64,000 bases of DNA, from NCBI RefSeq assembly GCF_041080865.1, contig NZ_CP160906.1:3495629-3559628 (forward strand), in the 5' to 3' direction. A model generated the notes under the pieces. It did no database searches and had not been told where the DNA came from. It worked only from the letters and a program-made list of their open reading frames with translations. This DNA comes from Psychromonas sp. MME1 (GTDB lineage Bacteria > Pseudomonadota > Gammaproteobacteria > Enterobacterales > Psychromonadaceae). Positions 42,386-52,363 of the stretch are shown here, piece by piece. Position 1 is the stretch's first letter. The number at the start of each line of letters is the position of its first letter. The translations under genes and the position numbers were made by a program.

Positions 42386-43561
42386 ATGGCTTGGAACGAA
42401 CCGGGAAAAGATAAAGATCAAGACCCGTGGAAAAATGATGAGAAGAATAAAGATCAGGGTCCCCCTGACCTTGATGTGGTTTTCAAAAAGTTAGGTGATA
42501 CTCTGGGGGGATTATTTGGTAAAAAACCACCGACTAGAGGTGGTCAAAGTGGTGGGGGTAAGTTTCTTGCTATTGCTATTGCCGCTGTACTGTCGGTCGT
42601 TTGGTTTGCTAGCGGCTGGTATACCATCCAAGAATCTGATCGAGGTGTTGTACTACGTTTTGGTGCTTATCATTCTCAAGTAGAGCCTGGTTTGCATTGG
42701 AACCCTAAATTTATTGATAACGTTATTCCCATTAATGTTGAAGCATTTCGTACCATGCCAACCAGCGGTTTCATGTTGACTGAAGACGAAAATATTGTAC
42801 AAGTATCTATGGAAGTTCAATATCGCATCATCGCACCGGAAAAATACCTATTTAGTGTAACTAATGCGGATAATAGCTTATTGCAAGCACTTGATAGCGC
42901 ATTACGTTTTGTTGTTGGTCATTCAAGCATGGATGATACATTAACGACAGGTCGTGAAGTGGTTCGTCAAGAGACTTGGGAAGGATTAGATAATATCATT
43001 GCTCCGTATGATATGGGCATTGAAATTGTTGATGTGAATTTGCAACAAACGCGTCCACCCGAGCAGGTTAAAGATGCCTTTGATGATGCGATTGCAGCAC
43101 AAGAGGATGAAGAGCGTTTCATTCGTGAAGCTGAAGCTTACGAAAGAGAAAGGGAGCCTATCGCGCGTGGTCAAGTTAAACGTATTGAACAGCAAGCTGA
43201 GGCTTATAAACAGGGGATTATTTTAAAAGCGCAAGGTGATGTTGCTAAATTTAATAAATTATTACCTGAATATAAAATAAACCCACAGGTAACCCGTCAA
43301 CGTTTATACCTTGAAGCAATGGAGTCCGTGTTGGAAAATAGCTCTAAAGTATTAATTGATAATAATTCAGGTGGCAATTTGACCTTTTTACCACTTGATA
43401 AATTAATGACTAATAGTGGTGCTAGCACAGTCAAACAAAAAGTCGTTTCAGAAATAGAAACTCGTTCTCGAGCAGATGAAAAAGCTGGCTTAGATGAGCG
43501 TTCTTCATCAAAAGATAGTCGCCTACATAACAGTAGCCGTAGCACGGGGAGAGAATACTAA
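42386..43561 (+). CDS. hflK: Modulator of FtsH protease HflK
   Basis: HflK is an SPFH-domain membrane protein that with HflC forms a large periplasmic cage around FtsH. ATG 42386 is chosen because CGGGAG precedes it and the product begins MAWNEPG, as in homologues. The 391 residues show a charged, Gly-rich cytoplasmic start, one transmembrane helix (about 58-78), the SPFH domain and a helical region rich in Glu and Arg. Its stop overlaps the hflC start. Confidence 0.96.
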   Translation: MAWNEPGKDKDQDPWKNDEKNKDQGPPDLDVVFKKLGDTLGGLFGKKPPTRGGQSGGGKFLAIAIAAVLSVVWFASGWYTIQESDRGVVLRFGAYHSQVEPGLHWNPKFIDNVIPINVEAFRTMPTSGFMLTEDENIVQVSMEVQYRIIAPEKYLFSVTNADNSLLQALDSALRFVVGHSSMDDTLTTGREVVRQETWEGLDNIIAPYDMGIEIVDVNLQQTRPPEQVKDAFDDAIAAQEDEERFIREAEAYEREREPIARGQVKRIEQQAEAYKQGIILKAQGDVAKFNKLLPEYKINPQVTRQRLYLEAMESVLENSSKVLIDNNSGGNLTFLPLDKLMTNSGASTVKQKVVSEIETRSRADEKAGLDERSSSKDSRLHNSSRSTGREY

Positions 43562-44427
43562 TGAATAAATTATTAATACTACCTGTTTTGCTCGTTTTAG
43601 GCTTTCTTAGTAGTGCGTTTGTTGTATCTGAAGGTCACCACGGTATCGTAATGCAATTTAGCAAAGTGAAACGTGATGCTGAAGGTGTGCCACTGGTTTT
43701 TGCACCTGGATTACATTTTAAAGTCCCTTTCATTGATTCAGTAAGAACTATGGATACGCGTATCCAAACACTTGACGATCAAGCTGACCGTTTTGTTACT
43801 TCTGAGAAAAAAGATCTGATTATTGACTCCTATGTAAAATGGCAAATTGAAGATCTTGCTGTTTATTACTTAGCAACAGGCGGCAATAAATTACAGGCAG
43901 AAGCATTGTTAAAACGTAAAATTAACAATGGATTGCGTAATGAAATTGGTTCTCATACCATTAAAGATATTGTCTCTGGTAAGCGTGGTGAAGTGATGGA
44001 AACAGCGCTTAAGCGCATGGCTCGCTCAAGTGAACTTGGTATTAAAGTTGTTGATGTACGAATTAAAAAAATCAACTTACCAGAAGAGGTAAGCTCGAGT
44101 ATTTATAAACGTATGCGTGCTGAGCGACTCGCGGTGGCAAAAGAGCACCGTTCACAAGGACAAGAAAAATCTGAGGTGATCCGTGCTAATATTGACCGTA
44201 AAGTATCTGTCATGTTATCGCAGGCAAATAAAGAGGCGGCTGAAATACGGGGTAATGGAGATGCTATTTCTTCTAAAATTTACGCAGAATCTTACCAACA
44301 AGACGCAGAATTTTTTGCTTTTCTTCGTAGCATGGAAGCCTATAAAAAGAGTTTTGCTAGTAAAGATGACGTGATGGTGTTAAGTCCTGACTCTGACTTC
44401 TTTAAATATATGAATCAGCAGAAATAG
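43561..44427 (+). CDS. hflC: Modulator of FtsH protease HflC
   Basis: A 288-residue SPFH protein partnering HflK. It has one N-terminal membrane helix (MNKLLILPVLLVLGFL), the SPFH core (VPFIDSVRTMDTRIQT, VDVRIKKINLPEEVSSSIYKRM) and the conserved C-terminal end VLSPDSDFFKYM. The start overlaps the hflK stop codon by one base. A terminator follows, closing the nnr-to-hflC series. Confidence 0.96.
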   Translation: MNKLLILPVLLVLGFLSSAFVVSEGHHGIVMQFSKVKRDAEGVPLVFAPGLHFKVPFIDSVRTMDTRIQTLDDQADRFVTSEKKDLIIDSYVKWQIEDLAVYYLATGGNKLQAEALLKRKINNGLRNEIGSHTIKDIVSGKRGEVMETALKRMARSSELGIKVVDVRIKKINLPEEVSSSIYKRMRAERLAVAKEHRSQGQEKSEVIRANIDRKVSVMLSQANKEAAEIRGNGDAISSKIYAESYQQDAEFFAFLRSMEAYKKSFASKDDVMVLSPDSDFFKYMNQQK

Positions 44428-44445
44428 AACCCATTTTTTGTTGAT

Positions 44446-44486
44446 AAAAGGCCCTGTGTTATATCGATGACATGGGGCTTTTTTTT
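44446..44486 (+). terminator. Rho-independent terminator after hflC
   Basis: AAAAGGCCCTGTG pairs with CATGGGGCTTTTTTTT across a 12-base loop, with a bulged G and wobble pairs, followed by eight T residues. Confidence 0.78.
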
Positions 44487-44697
44487 GATTCATAATTAGT
44501 TATTAAAATAACTGAAAGTTTATATTTCACTTGCAACTCTGATCACTGAGCTCAGCTATGTAGCCATCGTAATGGGGGAAAGGTGAAAGTGTCCTATTGC
44601 TTGGATCAAATTAACGATAATTACCATTGTTTATGATAAGTGAGATAATAGGCCTTATGATTGCTAAACTGTTGTATTTTTATTTGTGATCTATATG

Positions 44698-44771
44698 CCC
44701 ATGATACTTCAAGATACAGAGTCAGCAAGGAAAAATAGTACCGAGATGCTAAGCAAATAATTGAAGTATAG
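44698..44771. repeat. Short inverted-repeat element, copy 1
   Basis: It starts CCCATGATACTTCAA and ends with TTGAAGTATAG, giving a terminal inverted repeat of about 9-11 bp around an interior containing GTCAGCAAGGAAAAA. The copy at 55775-55838 shares the left end and the interior block (GTCTGCAAGAAAAA). No ORF lies inside. It looks like a REP- or MITE-like unit. Confidence 0.65.
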
Positions 44772-45008
44772 TTATTCTACATCGAGATTTTGTATAAAAG
44801 GGTAAGCCTAAATAGAAAAAGGGCGCATTGATAGCAAAAGTTAATAAAAGTAGTCGTTATGTTAGATATCCATCCTATTGTATTTATCCTAAGTTTTAGC
44901 TTTATTTTAGCCTTACTTCGTATTGTTTTTTTGTAGGTAATTACTCTGCCTTTTATAATTTGTTAATATCGAACATGGTGTGTATAGGATTAAAAATGTG
45001 ATCTTTGA

Positions 45009-45022
45009 TGTAAGCGCTTTCT
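45009..45022. promoter_or_regulatory. Candidate LacI-family operator upstream of lamB
   Basis: TGTAAGCGCTTTCT contains the palindromic core AAGCGCTT and fits the LacI/PurR-type consensus (TGNAANCGNTTNCA) except for the last base. It lies 138 bases before the lamB start. Maltodextrin genes in several marine gammaproteobacteria are under a LacI-type MalR, so this may be its site. Confidence 0.5.
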
Positions 45023-45159
45023 TATGTGTTGATTTACTTCACAGAAAAGTCAGTAATTAATCTATATTATCTTTGTTAATTATTGATAAATGGTAGTTTA
45101 TTATTAATTAGTTTAACTAAAAAGTAACATTGACAATTATATTATATGGAAATTACACT

Positions 45160-46425
45160 ATGAAAATGAAAGCGCTTACAATTGCTGTTGCACTTGCGTG
45201 TACTGCAACTTCTGTTACTTCCTTTGCAGGAACTCCAAATTTTTCAGGTTATGGTCGATATGCATCAGAAGCTTCTGACGATACTATCTATGGCATTCAA
45301 GCTGATAACTCAAAGATAAATGGTGTCGGCCGTTTAGGTAACGAAGGCAACTGGATGGAGTGGGCACTCTCCCAGGACTTCGTTGTAGATAAAGCAACAT
45401 TTGACATGAAAGTCATGCTTGACACTCCTGGGTTTGCTACATCGACTACTGCGGAGCAAAATGAAGATGGCAGCATTAAAATCGATGAAGGCTGGCGTAG
45501 CGCAGATGTTCAAGTCAAACAATTCTATGGTGGTGGTAAAGGGATTTTTGAATCGCAACCAGAAGCATATGTATGGGGGGGGAAACGCTTCTATGGACGT
45601 GAACAAACTGGCTTAAACGATTACTTTATGATGAGTGGCGATGGTGCCGGTGCTGGTGTTGATAACCTTGATTTTGGTTGGGCTAAATTTGATGCAGGTT
45701 GGATCCAAGGTGGTAATGGTGCTCTTAGTTCAAATCAAAATGATGGTAATATCAGTGCAATTCTATTACATCTACATGATATTAAAGTCGGTGAGAGCGG
45801 CAAGTTGAAATTCCGTACTACCTTCGCTGGTTTATCTGGTAATATTGCTGACGATCAAGATATTAAAAATGATACAGCAATGCAATTCTATACGGGGTAT
45901 CACCATAGTTTATCAAATGGTTGGTTCCAACTTTCTGCCCGTTATGAAACTGATTCTCTTGCGTTATCTGGTGCAAATGCAGCGGGTTGGACAATTGGGG
46001 GTAACGCAGATCACGAAGCGGCTGGTTATATGTTGTTCTTAAATGGTGCCGTTGACTTCACCGAAATGGCTTCAATGGAATATGCCGCTGCGTATCTATA
46101 TACCGATTGTAAAGATGATGAAGGTTGTGGTGATGCAAAATTTGATGATCAAATGGAATATAACGCCACGGTACGCCCACAAATTAGTTGGAATGAATAT
46201 ATGGCAACTGCTTTAGAAGCTGGTTATCAATATTCCCAAGTTGATAACTCCGATAATGATAGTACTGCTTGGAAAGTGACATTATCACAAAATTTCCAAC
46301 TAGGTCACTTTATGTGGTCTCGCCCTGTAGTACGCTTCTATGCTGTAACAGGTTCAACAAAACATGTTAATAACAAGTCTGATGACACTAATAAGGTTGG
46401 GGCAATGGTTGAAGCTTGGTGGTAA
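45160..46425 (+). CDS. lamB: Maltoporin LamB-family outer membrane porin
   Basis: A sugar-specific outer membrane porin for maltodextrins. ATG 45160 gives a clean signal peptide (MKMKALTIAVALACTATSVTSFA); an earlier start at 45130 is in frame but less likely. LamB-family features include the start FSGYGRYASEAS, RLGNEGNWMEWAL, YVWGGKRFYGRE and GAGAGVDNLDFGWAK, ending in the outer-membrane signature with terminal Trp. Mature length of about 398 residues is close to E. coli LamB. A G8 tract (45575-45582) encodes WGGK, in frame. malM follows. Confidence 0.9.
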   Translation: MKMKALTIAVALACTATSVTSFAGTPNFSGYGRYASEASDDTIYGIQADNSKINGVGRLGNEGNWMEWALSQDFVVDKATFDMKVMLDTPGFATSTTAEQNEDGSIKIDEGWRSADVQVKQFYGGGKGIFESQPEAYVWGGKRFYGREQTGLNDYFMMSGDGAGAGVDNLDFGWAKFDAGWIQGGNGALSSNQNDGNISAILLHLHDIKVGESGKLKFRTTFAGLSGNIADDQDIKNDTAMQFYTGYHHSLSNGWFQLSARYETDSLALSGANAAGWTIGGNADHEAAGYMLFLNGAVDFTEMASMEYAAAYLYTDCKDDEGCGDAKFDDQMEYNATVRPQISWNEYMATALEAGYQYSQVDNSDNDSTAWKVTLSQNFQLGHFMWSRPVVRFYAVTGSTKHVNNKSDDTNKVGAMVEAWW

Positions 46426-46463
46426 GTCGTTTTATCTTCCACTCTAGCTAAAACTTAAGCTTC

Positions 46464-46495
46464 AAGGGCAACGAATTTAATTCGCTGCCCTTTTT
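46464..46495 (+). terminator. Terminator or attenuator between lamB and malM
   Basis: AGGGCA-ACGAATT pairs with AATTCGC-TGCCCT with one mismatch, followed by five T residues. It lies within a probable lamB-malM unit and may reduce malM expression relative to lamB. Confidence 0.75.
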
Positions 46496-46513
46496 AATTT
46501 AAAGGATTATATT

Positions 46514-47491
46514 TTGAAAAAGTTAGGGTGTTTTCTCGCAGCAGCATTACTTGCTGGCTGCTCTTCTAGTGGCGGAGTGTTTGATGTCAATAACCCATTC
46601 CGTACTTGGGATTCTCAGTTTTCAGGTCAGCATGAAATTACTGCAAAATTAAGATCTGGACAGGCACTTCCTGTTGCCTTGAAAAATTTACCATTTCAAT
46701 TAGCGCCATTGGAAAATACTATTCAAGTTGATATTACAGAGAAGTCACCCGTAGTTAATTTTCCTGAGGGAAAATCCTATGTTGCTCCACTCATGTTATC
46801 ATCGTCATTGAATCAATTTACCTTTGAATTAGAAAGTTTAATTGGACGAAGTGTATTTGTGCCTAGTGTACTGTTTTTAGATGAAAACTTGCAAAAAGTA
46901 GCCCAAATGAATAGTCATGAGTTAATTACTGATGAATACCTGCGGATGAAGCGTGAATTTTCAGAGGAATTGGCTACAAAAATCCGTTATATTGTGGTTT
47001 ACACTCGCAATGAGCTACTGGATAGTAAAACTGAGCTACCAAATCCTCGTAATGATTATGACATTGCTTTAGGTATGCAACCTGAAGATATGAAAAAATT
47101 CTATGCAAAAAATTCCGCATTAGGTCATTTGAACGTTAAAATTAGCAATGTATTTTTTGCCGCTCCAGCTGTTTTGCCGACTACTGGTGAAAGTGGTATT
47201 AAAAGTGCGGAGCATGATAATGTAACTTTATCAGTGAAGAAAACAGCAATTGATCCTCTTCCTCAGACTGTTGGTACAAGTGTCGTTGAAAGTAAATCCG
47301 ATATAGTTGCTCAGCCTACGGCTATACCGACAATATTGCCCGATACCGAAGCCTTTTATCTTAAGCAAATCACTATTGCAGTAAAAGAAGATAATCTAGC
47401 TCGCGCCTGGAGTTTAGTTGAAGAGGCACAAAGAGCTGGATCAACGAAGGCAAAAGAGCATTATAAGAAAGAGATTAAAAATTTAAATTAA
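46514..47491 (+). CDS. malM: MalM-like maltose operon periplasmic lipoprotein
   Basis: A 325-residue exported protein of the MalM family, function unknown beyond co-regulation with maltose uptake. Unlike E. coli MalM, it has a lipobox (LLAGC, Cys16), so it should be lipid anchored. The middle matches MalM (VPSVLFLDENLQKV, then YIVVYTRNELLDS), and the C-terminal helix pair (FYLKQITIAVKEDNLARAWSLVEEA) is the family ending. It follows lamB through an intergenic hairpin. Confidence 0.88.
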   Translation: MKKLGCFLAAALLAGCSSSGGVFDVNNPFRTWDSQFSGQHEITAKLRSGQALPVALKNLPFQLAPLENTIQVDITEKSPVVNFPEGKSYVAPLMLSSSLNQFTFELESLIGRSVFVPSVLFLDENLQKVAQMNSHELITDEYLRMKREFSEELATKIRYIVVYTRNELLDSKTELPNPRNDYDIALGMQPEDMKKFYAKNSALGHLNVKISNVFFAAPAVLPTTGESGIKSAEHDNVTLSVKKTAIDPLPQTVGTSVVESKSDIVAQPTAIPTILPDTEAFYLKQITIAVKEDNLARAWSLVEEAQRAGSTKAKEHYKKEIKNLN

Positions 47492-47521
47492 TCTTGTATG
47501 TGAATGTAATTTTGGCAATAT

Positions 47522-47551
47522 AACGCGGTACTATTTATTACCGCGTTTTTC
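47522..47551 (+). terminator. Rho-independent terminator after malM
   Basis: A perfect 9-bp stem AACGCGGTA/TACCGCGTT with an 8-base loop and T tract closes the lamB-malM unit. Confidence 0.9.
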
Positions 47552-47785
47552 TTCTTCCTTTTATCCCTCAGTTTACAGATTAACCTGAATGCACCATATT
47601 TTTAATGTTTATGATCTTTTTTGGTGCGTTTCCTTTTGATAATGAATCTTAAATAGACTGTTTGTTACTTTAAAATCGTTGTAGGAAATGTTTTGTGCCT
47701 GTTGTCTATTTGTAAAATAAATAATTTTATTTCTGGCCTACAAATTGCTATTGTTATGTTTTACATTATAAATGGAATATTATAA

Positions 47786-49182
47786 ATGCATACAGAAACA
47801 CACGTTTCCAATCGCTGGTCAAGCAGATACGCATACATATTAGCAGCAACTGGCGCTGCGGTTGGTTTAGGCAATTTATGGAAGTTTCCCTATATTATGG
47901 GCGAAAATGGTGGTGGCGCATTCGTTCTCGTTTATCTACTTTGTATCCTCTTTATCGGTATCCCCGTGATGATGGCCGAAGTGGCTATTGGTAAACGTGG
48001 TCGCTCTACACCAGCCAATGCTGCTGCGATGGTGTCGGTTGAGTCAGGGCACTCTTCACACTGGTCTGTGATAGGCTCAATGGGCGTGTTAGCAGGCTTT
48101 TTAATTCTTAGCTTTTATGTGGTTATTGCGGGTTGGGCTGCTGCCTATGTTTTATATGCGGGTACTGGTGAATTTAGTGCCGCTGCTGCCAATAGCACGA
48201 CACATGCAGAAGCTATCGGCACGCTTTTTGGTAATCTAGTTAGCAGTATTCCACAACTGCTTATTTGGACGACATTAACGGTGGTTGCCGTTGTTTATGT
48301 TATATCAAAAGGTGTTAAAGATGGTCTAGAAACAGCGGTAACTTACTTAATGCCTGCACTGTTAGTACTGCTTATTTGTATTATGTGCTATTCCGCGATT
48401 GTCGGTGATTTTGCATCTGCCTTTGCTTTTATGTTTGATGTCGACTTTTCTAAGCTAACGATCAAAGGTGTATTAGTCGCACTGGGACATGCATTTTTCA
48501 CGTTAAGTTTGGCCTCAGGTATTATGATGGTTTATGGTGCATATTTACCCGAAGGTGTCTCTATCGCTAAAACATCAATTATGATAGCTATAGCAGATAC
48601 GGTTGTGGCATTGATTGCTGGTCTCGCTATTTACCCAATTGTTTTTGCACATGGTCTAGAGCCAAGTGTGGTCCGGGTCTATTGTTCCAGTCGTTACCAA
48701 TCGCGTTTGGCTCTATGCCAATGGGTGATTTTGTTGGAACATTATTCTTTATCATGGTGGTCTTCGCGGCCTTTACATCGGCAATTGCATTACTGGAGTC
48801 TGCTGCGGCATACTTAGTAGAGCGCCAAGGTTTAACACGTGTTAAAGCTGCGATTATTGCTGGTAGTGGCATTTGGCTATTGAGTTTGGGTACGATTGGC
48901 TCATTAGCAGGAAGTGAATGGGCGCAAATTAATTTTGGTTTCATGGGCGGTAATATTTTTGATGCCCTTGATTATTTAACGGCGAATATATTGTTACCGC
49001 TAGGTGGGTTATTGATATCGGTATTTGCGGGTTGGATAATTAAAACTGAAGTTGTTAAAAGCGAGTTTAGTTTAGCGCCGTGGCAATTTAGTCTAGTCAT
49101 GGTATTACTGCGTTTTGTTGCACCATTAGGTATTTTATTTGTCTTTGCTAATTCAGTGGGTGTGCTAGATTTTATCAGCTAG
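47786..49182 (+). pseudogene. SLC6/NSS-family sodium-dependent transporter, frameshifted
   Basis: A sodium-symporter of the neurotransmitter transporter (LeuT) family. The first frame has the NSS signature (RWSSRYAYILAATGAAVGLGNLWKFPY) and about seven membrane helices, then is lost after HGLEPS. In the next frame the sequence resumes (GPGLLFQSLPIAFGSMP, then FAAFTSAIALLESAAAYLVE) to 49182. One base is missing near 48666-48672 (GLEPS followed by GPG is the normal family sequence). The restored length of about 465 residues is normal for bacterial NSS proteins. The substrate is probably an amino acid. Confidence 0.9.
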
Positions 49183-49211
49183 CCTGTGGTAACCATTAGT
49201 TATGTAATGAC

Positions 49212-49240
49212 AAAGCCGCTTCAATTGAAGCGGCTTTTTT
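49212..49240 (+). terminator. Rho-independent terminator after the SLC6-family gene
   Basis: AAAGCCGCTTCAATTGAAGCGGCTTTTTT is a near-continuous palindrome with a T tract, one of the strongest terminators in the window. Confidence 0.93.
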
Positions 49241-49263
49241 AATAACAGGATAAATAGAAGTCA

Positions 49264-49875
49264 ATGTCTAAACGAATAAATGCTGATCAGCATTCCTATT
49301 TTGAAGATTTTCAAGCGATTGTGATTGCGACTTTATTGGTTGCATTAGGGATTAATTTTTTTAATAGCGCCGGCTTACTCCTTGGTGGTACAGCAGGCCT
49401 TGCTTTTTTAGGGCAATACGCATCAGAGTATAGTTTCAGTGTCATATTCTTTGCGATTAACCTTCCCTTTTATTATCTTTCTTATTGTCAACTGGGAAGA
49501 AATTTTACAATAAAAACATTTATATCAGTTTTGTTACTCTCTATTTTTGTCGAGTTTACCTCTGCCATGTTACAGTTTACTTTATTAAATTCAGTATATG
49601 CTGCGATTATGGGCGGGTTGTTGATTGGTTCAGGCTTACTCATGTTATTCCGTCACCAAGCAAGTTTAGGCGGTTTGAATATATTGGCACAATACTTATC
49701 TGCGAAGTATGGAATTTCCATCGGTAAATTTCAAATGGGGGTAGATTGCATGGTGGTTTTTCTTGCCATTTTTATTGTTGATTGGATGTCGATACTCTTA
49801 TCAATAGTCGCTGCTGTATCTTTGAATTTAATCTTACTTGTGAATCATAAACCAGGACGTTATAGCGGAAAATAA
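49264..49875 (+). CDS. YitT-family membrane protein
   Basis: A 203-residue inner-membrane protein of the YitT (DUF161) family with about five or six hydrophobic segments. The pattern FNSAGLLLGGTAGLAFL and GGLLIGSGLLMLFRHQASLGGLNILA is typical of the family, whose substrate is unknown. It lies between the SLC6-type gene and mgtE, behind a terminator, and is probably transcribed alone. Confidence 0.83.
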   Translation: MSKRINADQHSYFEDFQAIVIATLLVALGINFFNSAGLLLGGTAGLAFLGQYASEYSFSVIFFAINLPFYYLSYCQLGRNFTIKTFISVLLLSIFVEFTSAMLQFTLLNSVYAAIMGGLLIGSGLLMLFRHQASLGGLNILAQYLSAKYGISIGKFQMGVDCMVVFLAIFIVDWMSILLSIVAAVSLNLILLVNHKPGRYSGK

Positions 49876-50010
49876 TAAATTTCCCTAATTTTGCGGCTAT
49901 ATTCATAATAATGTAAAACCATTTTTTCATCTATATTTAACTGATTATTCGTTATATATTACAAAACTGTAACATTTAGCTTACTGATTATAATAAAAAA
50001 GGACTCATTT

Positions 50011-51357
50011 ATGTCGATCGAATTAATATCAGTTTACCTTGATAAAATTAATATTAAATTAGAAGAAAATACTGATTTAAATGAGCTTATTCAAGAGATC
50101 ACCGATGAACTGCAACCTGAACAGATTGCTGTTTTATTAGAATCATTTCCATTAGTAATACGAGAAAAAATTTGGCAATCCTTTAGTTTAGAAACTCGCC
50201 AAGATATTTTTGTGGAAATGAAAACTGAGTCTAGACAACTGCTTTTAAATAGCTTTGATGATGAGTATTGTTTTCCTTTATTTGAAAAACTAGATGCTAC
50301 TTGCCTTTTGGATTTATCTGAAAGCCTTAATGATCGATTTATAAATTACGCTATTAAAAATATGACTGCAAAGCAACGCAGTTTATATAAAAAAGCACAG
50401 GATTACTCCGTTGACGAAGTTGGGCATTGGCAGAATTTTCAGGATATTCAAATCCCTAAAAAGTTGAAAGTCTCATCGGCAAGAAAAATTTGTTCAGTGA
50501 ATTTACCTGTTTTAACAGAGGTTGCTTATATTGTCGACGCTGACTCTGTTTTAATTGGTGATATAGCGATTAATCAGCTACTCAGTGCAGATCCCGACAG
50601 TAACATAACGGATCTTATGAACAGTGATTTTGAGGTTCTTAAAAGTAGCGATGATATCGATGATGCTGTCGATAAAATTATTTTTTCAGGTAAATCGGCT
50701 TTAGCGGTGATAGATGAGAATGGTTGTTTAACTGGACGCTTAGATCTGCATTTTGCTTATAAATATAAAGAACAAAAGAATGAGGATCTGATCACGCAAG
50801 CTGCGGGTTTAAATAACGAGGAAGATCTTTTTGGTAGTATTTGGTTAAGTAGTAAAAACAGGGCGGTTTGGCTTGGCATTAATTTGGCAACTGCCTTTTT
50901 GGCTTCATGGTTTATCGGTTTATTTGAAGCTACGATTCAACAAGTTGTCGCGTTAGCTGTGCTTATGCCGATTGTGGCCTCGATGGGGGGGATCACCGGA
51001 AGTCAAACGATCACAATTATAATTCGAGGTTTAGCGTTAGGGCAGATCACAAACAGCAATCGAAAAGATATTGTTAATAAAGAGTTAAAAGTTGGTGCTA
51101 TTAATGGCGTATTATGGGCAATGGTGATTGGTATTATTACCTATCTATGGTTCGATCAATTTCTACTTTCATTAACTATCTTTCTGGCGATTTTAGGCAA
51201 TATCATCATCGCCTCTTTATCGGGGGTTTGGGTGCCTTGGGTGTTAGATAAATTCAAAATTGATCCCGCTTTATCGGGCGCCGTGATATTAACCACTATT
51301 ACGGATGTGTTTGGTTTTATTGCATTTCTCGGTCTAGGTACATTATTTTTAATTTAA
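50011..51357 (+). CDS. mgtE: Magnesium transporter MgtE
   Basis: A 448-residue Mg2+ channel. N domain (about 1-130), paired CBS domains (about 135-255) and a five-helix membrane domain (about 285-448) containing the pore motif VLMPIVASMGGITGSQ and, later, LSGAVILTTITDVFGF. An AAGGA site precedes the ATG. A G7 run at 50985-50991 encodes MGG in frame. zntB follows 30 bases later, so the two divalent-cation transporters may be co-transcribed. Confidence 0.92.
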   Translation: MSIELISVYLDKINIKLEENTDLNELIQEITDELQPEQIAVLLESFPLVIREKIWQSFSLETRQDIFVEMKTESRQLLLNSFDDEYCFPLFEKLDATCLLDLSESLNDRFINYAIKNMTAKQRSLYKKAQDYSVDEVGHWQNFQDIQIPKKLKVSSARKICSVNLPVLTEVAYIVDADSVLIGDIAINQLLSADPDSNITDLMNSDFEVLKSSDDIDDAVDKIIFSGKSALAVIDENGCLTGRLDLHFAYKYKEQKNEDLITQAAGLNNEEDLFGSIWLSSKNRAVWLGINLATAFLASWFIGLFEATIQQVVALAVLMPIVASMGGITGSQTITIIIRGLALGQITNSNRKDIVNKELKVGAINGVLWAMVIGIITYLWFDQFLLSLTIFLAILGNIIIASLSGVWVPWVLDKFKIDPALSGAVILTTITDVFGFIAFLGLGTLFLI

Positions 51358-51387
51358 TCGCTATCAGCATAAAATAGGTGAGTTGTC

Positions 51388-52350
51388 ATGGATAAGAAAG
51401 GCTTGATATATGGTTTTTACTTTAATGATGATAATGTTCGTGAAGTAATTGATTCGAGTGATGCAATTGATATCACTCGAATCCATTGGCTGCATTTTGA
51501 TTATAGCCTGCCTGCCACTCGAGAGTGGTTACAAAATCAGAGTCAGCTAAATCCAGTTGTTATCAGTGCGTTGCTTAATGAAGAGACTCGCCCAAGGGCA
51601 ACGATGCTCAACCAAGGGGTGTTAATCGCTTTACGTGGTGTTAATCTTGCCCCAAATAGTAACCCTGAAGATATGGTATCAATTCGTATATGGGTTGAGA
51701 AAGGCCGGATCATTAGTACCCGAAAACGATTGATCATGTCTGTTCATGATTTGGTGGAAGCTGTTAACAGGGGAGCTGGGCCTACATCCCCGGTAGAAGT
51801 CGTCGTGCAATTGGTGGAGCGGTTAATGGCAAGGATGACTGACACCATCAATGATATCGAAGAGAAAGTATCTGAAATTGAAGAGACTATTTTAACGACA
51901 AGTACCTATGGTTTGAGGAGTGAAATTGCTGATTTACGTCGTCAGGTTATTTCGCTGAGACGTTACCTGATGCCACAACGTGAAGCTATTCAGCAGTTAC
52001 TAAGTGACAAATTCACTTTATTTTCTTCGCAAGATAAAATTCATTTACGTGAAAGCGCAGATCAATTAATTCGTTACATAGAAGAGCTAGAATCGATAAA
52101 AGATAGAGCTGCAGTTTCACAGGAGGAGCTTAATAATCGCATCAATGAGCAGTTAAATAATCGTATGTATGTATTATCAATCGTCGCAGCTATTTTTTTA
52201 CCACTGGGTTTTTTTACGGGACTATTGGGCATCAATGTTGGTGGTATACCCGGCTCAGATAATGTGGATGCTTTTCTCTATTTCGTCTTCTTTTTAGTGG
52301 TTGTTGTTGCATTACAAGTTATTTTATTTAAGAAGAAAAAATGGTTTTAA
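51388..52350 (+). CDS. zntB: CorA-family zinc transporter ZntB
   Basis: A 320-residue CorA-superfamily protein with a large cytoplasmic domain, a long helix (about 165-255) and two C-terminal membrane helices. The pore signature reads GLLGINVGGIPG, the ZntB form of GxN. Other family landmarks are NEETRPRA, RGVNLAPN and RIWVEKGRIISTRKR. It converges on the hdfR-like gene with 13 bases between them. Confidence 0.9.
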   Translation: MDKKGLIYGFYFNDDNVREVIDSSDAIDITRIHWLHFDYSLPATREWLQNQSQLNPVVISALLNEETRPRATMLNQGVLIALRGVNLAPNSNPEDMVSIRIWVEKGRIISTRKRLIMSVHDLVEAVNRGAGPTSPVEVVVQLVERLMARMTDTINDIEEKVSEIEETILTTSTYGLRSEIADLRRQVISLRRYLMPQREAIQQLLSDKFTLFSSQDKIHLRESADQLIRYIEELESIKDRAAVSQEELNNRINEQLNNRMYVLSIVAAIFLPLGFFTGLLGINVGGIPGSDNVDAFLYFVFFLVVVVALQVILFKKKKWF

Positions 52351-52363
52351 AGGGAAAGATTGT

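Larger units (their letters stand above)
44428..45159. other. Long intergenic region hflC-lamB
   Basis: This 732-base gap holds the hflC terminator, an inverted-repeat element (44698-44771) and a LacI-type operator candidate (45009-45022) before lamB. A 25-codon hydrophobic ORF (44859-44936, starting MLDIHPIVF) has no ribosome binding site and is not supported as a gene. The rest is AT-rich without visible coding sequence. Confidence 0.6.

Noticed and set aside
44859-44936. 25-codon hydrophobic ORF in the hflC-lamB gap
   Set aside because: Could be a small membrane peptide, but lacks a ribosome binding site and any conservation evidence; AT-rich sequence gives such ORFs by chance.
45024-45043. 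TGTGT...TCACA resembling a CRP site upstream of lamB
   Set aside because: The spacer is 9 bases rather than the 6 required for CRP half-sites.
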